Shown here piece by piece: positions 56,364-64,000 of a stretch of 64,000 nt of DNA. The position numbers and the translations under genes are program-made. The notes below the pieces were generated by a model. The model ran no database searches. It saw nothing but the letters and a program-made list of their open reading frames with translations, and had not been told where the DNA came from. The DNA lies in the NCBI RefSeq assembly GCF_022965805.1, contig NW_027331255.1:62001-126000 (forward strand), in the 5' to 3' direction. Position 1 is the first letter of the stretch. Every line of letters starts with the position of its first letter. Origin of the DNA: Primulina eburnea. Its lineage: Eukaryota > Streptophyta > Magnoliopsida > Lamiales > Gesneriaceae.

Positions 56364-57145
56364 TTACGGAGCTTTGGAAATAGGAACCATCCCCGGAACT
56401 AGATCGATCACAAACTCTACATCTCTATCCGGCGGTAAACCCGGCACATCATCCTCAAATACATCAGAGAACTCTCTCACAACGTCAATATCATCAATAT
56501 TCAACTTCAAAATTCTATCCACATCAACAATCGAAGCCAAAAACCCATCACAACCTCTAAACAACAACTTCTTAGCTTCAAGACCTGAAATAAAAGGAAG
56601 GACATGCGAAGTACCTGCACTAGCGATCATACCTTCCTTATTATCATCATCTGCAAATTTCACCATCTTGGCAACACAATCAATCACTGCACGGTAAGTC
56701 GATAGCCAATCCATGCCAAGTATAATATCAAACGCAACCATCGGAATAACAATCAAATCGGCATAAACCACTCGTTCAGCAATTTGAACACAACACGCAT
56801 ACACAATAGACGTCGGACATAACACATCTCCATAATGCAATAGAACATTAAACTGGAGGGGAAGAACAGAAGGAACTAAACCCAAAGATCTCAAAAATAG
56901 TTCAGACATAAAAGAATGAGTAGCACCTGTATAAATCAATGTCGTAGCTACTCTGCCTGAAATTAAGATAGTGCTAGAGATCACAGAAGAATCAGGTTTT
57001 ATACCTTCCTTCGTCATGGTAAAGATGCGACCCTGCACCTTCTCTTTACTCGATCCTCTCGGACAGTCCATGGCAATATGGCCTGCAGTACCACATCAAT
57101 AGCACGTATGAGTGCCAAATCTGCACTCTCCCCTATGATGCCTAC
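56364..57145 (-). pseudogene. pol: G3 unit 1 zinc knuckle, protease and linker
   Basis: The zinc knuckle reads C-Y-stop-CGTAGHIAMDC, so the knuckle contains a stop. Then follow GRIFTMTKEGIKPDSSVIS and the protease [14 protein letters not shown], where the catalytic Asp is Tyr (codon at 56931-56933). [17 protein letters not shown] and the linker [20 protein letters not shown] with [11 protein letters not shown] follow. The frame 56364-57071 is open, but the protease must be inactive. Confidence 0.83.
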
Positions 57146-58015
57146 TCAACTTGGGACACAACGGCTTCTCTGGATCAGATGGAACTGTCGGTGCTTTAGA
57201 CTCGGATCTATCTTGCCTTTCCCCTTGAAACTTACTTTCCCTCTTTGACTTGGACCTTGACCTCTTTGAGCAATAGCATGTTGCCTCGCCTGTCTCTCTC
57301 TAGCAATATTTTTCTCATCTTCCTCAGCTAACAGTGCTTTAGACACGATCTCTTTAAATGTCACCGCTTTAGACATATTGATGTCCCTTCTGATATCCTC
57401 CCGAAGTCCTCTAATGAAATGAGCACCCTTATTTTTTTCATTGGAGGCAATATAAGGGGCAAACAAATAGCCCTCCTCAAACTTCAAGATATTCTCGTCA
57501 ACATTCATACTTCCTTGACGAAACTCTAAAAATTCAGTCACCTTCCTAGCTCGAAGTGCATCTGGGAAGTACTTGTCATAGAAAAGATCAGTGAAATCTT
57601 GCCACTTCAATGCCGGAACATCAACACCTAGTTTAGTGGCATTCCACCAAATACGTGCAGCTTTAACTAGCATGAATACTGCACAACCAACTCTATCCTT
57701 GTCTTCATAATTGAGATGATCAAATATCGCTTTATGTGCTTTGATCCACTCTACGGCCACCAATGGATCACTGCTTCCTGCAAACTCAGGCGGATCCATC
57801 CTCTTAAAAGCAGTAAAGATCCCATCAGTCCCAACTACTTGAACCACTTGGCCTCTCACTTGGCCTCTTCCCTGAACTAAACCTTGCAAACGAAGCAACT
57901 GTTGAATCTGCTCACTATGGACCTTGGCTTGCTCTTTCAATAATTTGCCGAACTCGTCGAAAACTCTTGATGAGGAGCTATCCTCACCCTCTGAAGCCTT
58001 TCTCTTAGGAGGCAT
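57146..58015 (-). CDS. gag: G3 unit 1 Gag
   Basis: 289 codons from MPPKRKASEGEDSSSSRVFD. N-terminal Ser/Gln-rich helical part, then the gypsy capsid domain (FKRMDPPEFAGSSDPLVAVE, WIKAHKAIFDHLNYEDKDRV, ARIWWNATKLGV, LFYDKYFPDALRARKVTEF, LEFRQGSMNVDENILKFEEG, FIRGLREDIRRDI). The C-terminal basic segment GKVSFKGKGKIDPS passes into a frameshifted end before the zinc knuckle, so the product would be capsid-type Gag without knuckle. About 120 bases separate the start from the primer site. Confidence 0.83.
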   Translation of the reverse strand: MPPKRKASEGEDSSSSRVFDEFGKLLKEQAKVHSEQIQQLLRLQGLVQGRGQVRGQVVQVVGTDGIFTAFKRMDPPEFAGSSDPLVAVEWIKAHKAIFDHLNYEDKDRVGCAVFMLVKAARIWWNATKLGVDVPALKWQDFTDLFYDKYFPDALRARKVTEFLEFRQGSMNVDENILKFEEGYLFAPYIASNEKNKGAHFIRGLREDIRRDINMSKAVTFKEIVSKALLAEEDEKNIARERQARQHAIAQRGQGPSQRGKVSFKGKGKIDPSLKHRQFHLIQRSRCVPS

Positions 58016-58135
58016 TAACTCCTACAATGTGCTCACATAATACATATCAATTGATAACAATAAATAAATGTAGAAGAAAACATACTCGTACTGTTGAAAG
58101 TAGACGAAGTCATATGCATTGGTCCGAAGAACGTT

Positions 58136-58147
58136 GCTCTGATACCA
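58136..58147 (-). other. G3 primer binding site, unit 1
   Basis: Plus-strand GCTCTGATACCA, five bases before LTR 2. Confidence 0.9.
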
Positions 58148-58152
58148 CTAAA

Positions 58153-59767
58153 TGTAACACCTCTGACTGATTTTATAAAATAACAGCGGAATTTTTCTAA
58201 AATTTATTTGAAGGGAGGAAGGATTTAAAATTTTTTTGACATAAACACATCTTCAATATATACCAAAAAAAGTATATACATGATCAAATAAGTGTTACTT
58301 GAAAATACAAAATATCATTTTGATCATGTCCAAAAATTCTAACAAAATAGCCTTCTTCCTTCCATCTTCAATGCATATGACCTCGGCTCCAATCAACGTC
58401 CTGGCCTGTCACTCTTATCTGCATCACATGAAATAACTGAAATGAGTAAAAAAATCAGCAAGTGGAACTCTTACATAACAATCTATACATATCATACTCT
58501 GTAAAACATGGCTTTGAAATCATTAAATACCATCTAACTCTTGAAACATGTATAACAATTGTATAACATAAAAATAACGATGGTATTTCTCTTTTCTCTT
58601 GTGGATTGATATTTAATAGTATCTCTGTCTCTGTACCTATATCCCATCGATATAAATCGATACTCTGTTGGGATATAAGCCTATGGCTCGTTGATTAACT
58701 AATTGCATGAATTCTCTGACTATCTATTTATCAATCCAATAAATCATTTGAACTCTCTCTTGGGCATTTAAACAAACACTTTGAAGACTCTTTTCTCTTG
58801 TATTCCCTTTTATACAATTGAGGCATAAGAAAGCCTCTAATATACAACAAAGTGTATCTATACATATGATGAATCAACTGGAAGGGAATATCATGTTAAA
58901 ACCATTGAAATACAATACATATAATTCATGTGAGCACAAGGAATTAATTCCACTTACAACCAATAGAAAGCTTGAATCTAAACTCTTGGTAGAATTCCTA
59001 CAAAAATAAATCATGAATTGAACCATCAACATCTCAATAATCACACAAACATACCATTAAACCCATAAAAACAACACAATCTAACATTCCATGATTTCTC
59101 CCCAACCAAAATATAAAGAATTACTAAACCATAAGCTTACCTTAGCTTTTTAAGCACAAAATGATCTTATTCTCCCTTCAAATAACCAACAAGATGCTTG
59201 AACCAAAGGCACAAAAGAAGGGACATTGAGAACCCTAGCTTCCCTAGAGCTGAGAACCTAAAAGGGTGGAGAAGAAATGAGAGAAATCAGGCAAACTTTT
59301 GTATTTAATCACTTAAATCTCGGAAACACGACTTCATTGTTCATCGACCGCGGGTGCCCTACAGTTCTTACCGCTGGTGCGCTACGCGTACTGAACAACA
59401 ACCAAAAATCCGAAAGCATCGACCGCAGGTGCGCTGCCTTTTCCACTCCGGGTTCGGTAGACCTACTGCCCAAACACCGTGGGTGCAGTCTCTTTTCCAG
59501 CGCAGTGCACAGACTCTTCTGTCCAATCACCACGGGTGCACTGCATAATGGACCGCGGGTGCACTCTCCTCTGTAGCCAACAATATACTCTTTGCAACTA
59601 AAATCGAATCGCAACGACGCTACAATAAAATTACACATCATCTAATCAACAATACTATAAACCATAAATCGCAACTCTTAACATCTAAACTATAATTAAA
59701 CTTAAACAAAGAGTCAATAAAAATAATAAATCTTAAACCGTACAGTTCACCAAGCTCGGATATTACA
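58153..59767 (-). repeat. G3 LTR 2 (shared)
   Basis: 1615 bp. It differs from LTR 1 at a few dozen scattered positions on inspection. The motif cluster is at 59345-59567. No gene. Confidence 0.9.
59345..59567 (-). promoter_or_regulatory. ACCGCGGGTGCRCT-like motif cluster, G3 LTR 2
   Basis: Same eight motifs in four pairs as in LTR 1, with small changes (for example ACCGCTGGTGCGCT). Confidence 0.75.
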
Positions 59768-59782
59768 ATCTCCCCTCCTTAA
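59768..59782 (-). other. G3 polypurine tract, unit 2
   Basis: Minus-strand TTAAGGAGGGGAGAT abutting LTR 2. Confidence 0.85.
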
Positions 59783-59807
59783 AGGAATTTTTTCCCCCAA
59801 ATTTACG

Positions 59808-61142
59808 TCACTGCGCAAACAACTCAGGATACTTCTCTTTCATCTCATCCTCTGGTTCCCACGTGGCTTCTTCAATCAATTGATTCCTCCAAAGGACTTT
59901 AATAATGCCGATCTCTTTGTTTCTCAATACTTTAACTTTGCGATCCAGAATCTGGACTGGAATATCTTGGTACATCAAATTCGGCGTCAAATCCAATGGC
60001 TCGTGGCGAAGAACATGGGAAGGGTTCGCAATATACTTCTTGAGCATGGAGACATGAAAAACATTATGAACTCTATCAAGATCTGGCGGTAGGGCAAACC
60101 TGTAAGCTCGATCACCGACTCTATCCAAGATCTCAAATGGGCCAATAAATCTTGGACTCAACTTTCCCTTTCTGCCAAACCGCATCACACCTTTAAGGGG
60201 TGCAATTTTCAAGAACAAATGATCACCACCTCAAACTGCAACGGCCTTCGTCTGACATCAGCATAACTCTTCTGTCTCGACTGTGCTGTCTTCATCCTCT
60301 CTTGAATAACAGCAACAACATGAGCTGTCTGTTGGACCAACTCTGGACCCAACATCTTCCTCTCACCAATCTCATCCCAATACAAGGGTGATCTACATTT
60401 TCTGCCATAGAGTGCTTCATACGGTGCCATGCCAATCGTCTCTTGGTAACTGTTATTGTACGTGAACTCAACCAAAGGCAATTTGGAATCCCAGCTACCA
60501 GGATAATCGAAAGTAAAAGCTCTTAGCATATTCTCCAAAATCTGAATAACTTCTCTGATTGACCATCGCTCTGAGGATGATATGCTGTACTGAATGCTAA
60601 CCGTGTACCCAAGGCTCTGTGCAAACTCTTCCAAAACTATGAGGTTAATCTAGGGTCACGATCAGACACAATCGACATAGGAACACCATGAAGTTTAACA
60701 ATCTCTGCTTTGTACTCTTCGCATACTGGTTCTTGGAATACGTCGTCTTAACTGGGAGAAAATGCGCTGACTTTGTCAAACGATCAACGATAACCCAAAT
60801 AGAGTTATAACCTTTCTGCGTTCTAGATAGACCAATCACTAAGTCTATTGTAATGAACTCCCATTTCCATTGAGGAATCGGCAAGGACTGAAATGTCCCA
60901 GCATGTTTCTGGTGTTTGAATTTCACCTGCTGACAAGTTAGACACTGAAAAATAAACATGGCAATATCTTTTTTCATACCTGGCCACCAATAAAGTCTAC
61001 GAAGATCCTGATACATCGTCGTACTACCTGGATGTATCGAGTGTGGCGCGTTATGAGTCTTTGTCAAGACGTCTCGCTGAATATCATCACCAGTAGGAAC
61101 GCATATTCGGCCTCTAAATGTCATCAAACCATCTCTATTCAT
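59808..61142 (-). pseudogene. pol: G3 unit 2 integrase and chromodomain-like tail
   Basis: Frames 60645-61142, 60209-60634 and 59808-60218. Zinc part HNAPHSIHPGS and CLTCQQVKFKHQ; core FITIDLVIGLS. A private frameshift near 60718 follows (NQYA then KSTKQR), and then the same TAG as in unit 1 (60637-60639). Next come EFTYNNSYQETIGMAPYEAL, the same one-base loss in QFEVV (near 60220-60232), and a fully open tail from MFLKIAPLKGVMRFGRKGKL to PELFAQ. The tail is better preserved than in unit 1. Confidence 0.82.
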
Positions 61143-61904
61143 CCAAACTCTGAATTACCTCTTTCTTCTGCTCTGGCTCTCATCTCTGTCAACTGAGTAA
61201 CAATGGCCTGCTCTCTACGGATCCTGTCTGTCAATGTAGCCCGAATGATCAATGCTGAAAAACGAGCAATGGTTCCCGGAACCACCAAAGCTATCTCATG
61301 TCGTTGCAAGTCTAACAACGACGTTTTCTGGATCATAGAACTCAAAGAAGAGCTGGACTTACGGCTCAATGCATCCGCTACAACATTCGCCTTCCCAGGG
61401 TTGTAACTAATCGTCACATCATAATCTTTGACAAGCTCTAATCACCGTCTCTGTCGTATATTGAGTTCTTTCTGAGAAAACAAATACTTTAAACTCTTGT
61501 GGTTTGTGACTTTCACACTTTTCGCAATATAAATAATGTCTCCAGATTTTAAGGGCGAAAACCACAGCTGTCAGTTCCAGATCATGCGTAAGATAATTTT
61601 TCTCGTAGTCCTTCAACTGACGAGAAGCATAGGCCATAACCTTTCCACGTTGCATCAGCACTGCACCAAGACCCTTCTTCGACGTATAAGTATAAACAAC
61701 AAAGTCTTCTGAACCACTAGGCAATGCAAGTACCGGAGCTGTCGTCAACTTATCTTTCAACTCCTCGAATCCACTCCGGCATTCATTGGAGCACTCAAAC
61801 TTCACAGTCTTCCTCGTCAGGTTGATTAACGGCAGGGCAATCTTGGAAAAATCTGAAATAAAACGACGATAATAACCCGCAAAACCAAGAAAACTGCGTA
61901 CCTC
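61143..61904 (-). pseudogene. pol: G3 unit 2 RNase H
   Basis: Same blocks as unit 1, with [13 protein letters not shown]: the catalytic Asp is Tyr again (61686-61688). The distal part, ISYNPGKANVVADALSRKSS, is readable in the frame 61139-61417. Confidence 0.8.
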
Positions 61905-62570
61905 TCATACAGTGGTAGGGATAGGCCACTTCTGTATCGCCCTCTATTTTCGCTGGATCAACAGCTAGACCATCCTTCGAAACAACATGGCCTAAGAAAT
62001 AAATCTGCTCCAACCAGAACTCACATATCTTCAACTTAGCATACAACCACTTCTCTCTCAACAATTGAAGAACAACTCTGAGGTGCTCTGCATGAAGCTC
62101 TCTGGTCTTGGAATAGATCAATATATCATCGATGAAAACAATAACAAAGCTATCCAAAAACGGCTTGAACACCCGGTTCATAAGATCCATGAAGACTGAA
62201 GGAGAATTAGTCAGACCGAACGACATCACAAGAAATTCATAATGACCATACCTGGTCTGAAACGTTGTCTTAGGGATATCAAACTCCCTAACTTTCAACT
62301 GGTAATAGCCAGATCATAGATCAATTTTCGAAAACAATGTAGCCCCCTGCAGTTGGTCAAAAAGATCTTCTATCCGTGGCAACGAATATTTATTCTTGAT
62401 CGTCACTTTGTTGATTTTCTCTGTAGTCAATGCAAAGCCGCAAAGACCCATCTTTCTTCTTGCCGAAAAGAACCGGAGCTCCCCAAGGCGAAGAACTCGG
62501 CCGAATATAACCTTTATCCAAAGATCCTGCAACTGCGTCTTCAATTCTTTCATCTCTGTTGGGGCCATTC
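61905..62570 (-). pseudogene. pol: G3 unit 2 reverse transcriptase
   Basis: Contains the same extra base at CIDYRE (near 62411-62420), [11 protein letters not shown] intact, and the TGA before EVRSFLGF (61905-61907) shared with unit 1. An additional private insertion near 61942 (gccctc against gcttc) shifts the frame before that stop. Confidence 0.82.
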
Positions 62571-63368
62571 TTTACGGAGCTTTGGAAATAGGAACCGTCC
62601 CCAGGAACTAGATCGATCACAAACTCTACATCTCTATCCGGCGGTAAACCCGGCACATCATCCTCAAATACATCAGGGAACTCTCTCACAACGTCAATAT
62701 CATCAATATTCAACTTCAAAATTCTATCCATATCTACAATCGAAGCCAAAAACCCATCACAACCTCTAAACAACAACTTCTTAGCTTCAAGACCTGAAAT
62801 AAAAGGAAGGACCTGCGAAGTACCTGAACTAGCGAGCATACCTTCCTTATTATCATCATCTGCAAATTTCACCATCTTGGCAACACAATCAATCACTGCA
62901 CGATAAGTCGATAGCCAATCCATGCCAAGTATAATATCAAACGCAACCATCGGAATAACAATCAAATCGGCATAAACCACTCGCTCATCAATTTGAACAC
63001 AACACGCATACACAATAGACGTCGGACATAACACATCTCCATAATGCAATAGAACATTAAACTGGAGGGAAGAACAGAAGGAACTAAACCCAAAGATCTC
63101 AAAATAGTTCAGACATAAAAGAATGAGTAGCACCTGTATAAATCAATGTCGTAGCTACTCTGCCTGAAATTAAGATAGTGCTAGAGATCACAGAAGAATC
63201 AGGTTTTATACCTTCCTTCGTCATGGTAAAGATGCGACCATGCACCTTCTCTTTACTCGATCCTCTCGGACAGTTCTTGGCAATATGGCCTGCAGTACCA
63301 CATCGATAGAACGTATGAGTGCCAAATCTGCACTCTCCCCTATGATGCCTACTCAACTTGGGACACAA
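62571..63368 (-). pseudogene. pol: G3 unit 2 zinc knuckle, protease and linker
   Basis: The knuckle reads HTFYRCGTAGHIAKNC: the first Cys is Phe but no stop is present, unlike unit 1. The protease reads [14 protein letters not shown] with Tyr for the catalytic Asp (63138-63140), as in unit 1. A private frameshift near 63100 separates it from the remaining protease and linker (62390-63133). Confidence 0.82.
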
Positions 63369-64000
63369 CGGCTTCTCTGGATCAGATGGAACTGTCGGTG
63401 CTTTAGACTCGGATCTATCTTGCCTTTCCCCTTGAAACTTACTTTCCCTCTTTGACTTGGACCTTGACCTCTTTGAGCAATAGCATGTTGCCTCGCCTGT
63501 CTCTCTCTAGCAATATTTTTTCTCATCTTGCTCGGCTAACAGTGCTTTAGACACGATCTCTTTAAATGTCCACCGCTTTAGACATATTGATGTCCCTTCT
63601 GATATCCTCTCGAAGTCCTCTAATGAAATGAGCACCCTTATCTTTTTCATTGGAGGCAATATAAGGGGCAAAAAAATAGCCCTCCTCAAACTTCAAGATA
63701 TTCTCGTCAACATTCATACTTCCTTGACGAAACTCTAAAAATTCAGTCACCTTCCTAGCTCGAAGTGCATCTGGGAAGTACTTGTCATAGAAAAGATCAG
63801 TGAAATCTTGCCACTTCAATGCCGGAACATCAACACCTAGTTTAGTGGCATTCCACCAAATACGTGTAGCTTTAACTAGCATGAATACTGCACAACCAAC
63901 TCTATCCTTGTCTTCATAATTGAGATGATCAAATATCGCTTTATGTGCTTTGATCCACTCTACGGCCACCAATGGATCACTGCTTCCTGCAAACTCAGGC
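63369..64000 (-). pseudogene. gag: G3 unit 2 Gag, partial (runs off the window)
   Basis: Capsid domain as in unit 1 (WIKAHKAIFDHLNYEDKDRV, RIWWNATKLGV, FRQGSMNVDENILKFEEG, FIRGLREDIRRDI). A one-base insertion near 63570 (tgtccaccgc against tgtcaccgc) and another near 63515 break the frame. The N-terminus lies beyond the window. Confidence 0.82.

Larger units (their letters stand above)
51942..64000 (-). mobile_element. G3 gypsy tandem array: LTR-internal-LTR-internal, open at the right
   Basis: Two LTRs (51942-53557 and 58153-59767) and two internal regions (53558-58152; 59768 to the window end) in the same minus orientation, with a repeat length of about 6.2 kb. Both units carry gag, protease, RT, RNase H, integrase and a chromodomain-like tail, all broken. 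They share several lesions but also differ at many sites. The left flank is ATAAC (51937-51941). LTR ends in element sense are TGTAATATCCGAGC and GAGGTGTTACA. Confidence 0.88.

Overview
The window is intergenic DNA of a flowering plant, most likely a eudicot. It is built almost entirely of nested LTR retrotransposons. I see no host housekeeping gene, rRNA or tRNA gene, and nothing bacterial. The plant call rests on Ty1/copia and Ty3/gypsy elements with initiator-Met tRNA primer sites (TGGTATCAGAGC), LTRs of 1.6-2.6 kb, chromovirus-type gypsy pol and a CACTA-type DNA transposon end (CACTACAAGAAAAA). Family names below (G1-G4, C1) are mine.

Layout. 1-3080: plus-strand G1 gypsy copy with a decayed gag. 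3081-3580: assembly gap of 500 N. 3581-12978: copia element C1 with two 2.2 kb LTRs, an open gag and a broken pol. 12979-30509: minus-strand gypsy G4 (gag only), whose left LTR carries a 758 bp CACTA element (13753-14510) and a 13.4 kb G1 tandem array (14990-28345: LTR-internal-LTR-internal-LTR, bounded by a 5 bp target duplication AGAAA). 30510-49084: minus-strand gypsy G2 inserted in the right LTR of G4. The left LTR of G2 hosts a G1 solo LTR (30553-32428, duplication CATAA) and a complete G1 element (32842-39722, duplication CGTGA); its right LTR is truncated and ends in an inverted piece of itself. 49085-50831: a small island with two divergent unidentified ORFs and the 3' end of a minus-strand copia pol. 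50832-51941: part of another G1 LTR, interrupted by 51942-64000: a second tandem array (family G3), LTR-internal-LTR-internal, running off the window.

Function. Most pol genes are broken. G1 keeps an intact gag (330 codons, twice) beside a pol reduced to a relic, so G1 looks like a gag-only non-autonomous family that relied on enzymes supplied in trans. G2 and G3 carry the full order gag-protease-RT-RNase H-integrase-chromodomain-like tail, but with stops, frameshifts and lost catalytic residues. C1 has nearly identical LTRs over most of their length but lacks most of integrase.

Most unusual signals: (i) a series of hairpins in the C1 leader that share a C-ATATTATT-G apical motif, with one C-G to G-C swap; (ii) hairpins at the 3' end of the C1 LTRs whose pairing is kept although the two LTRs differ in sequence; (iii) two independent tandem retrotransposon arrays in 64 kb; (iv) family-specific paired GC-rich motifs in the LTRs of several unrelated families, next to the predicted TATA box in two G1 subfamilies.
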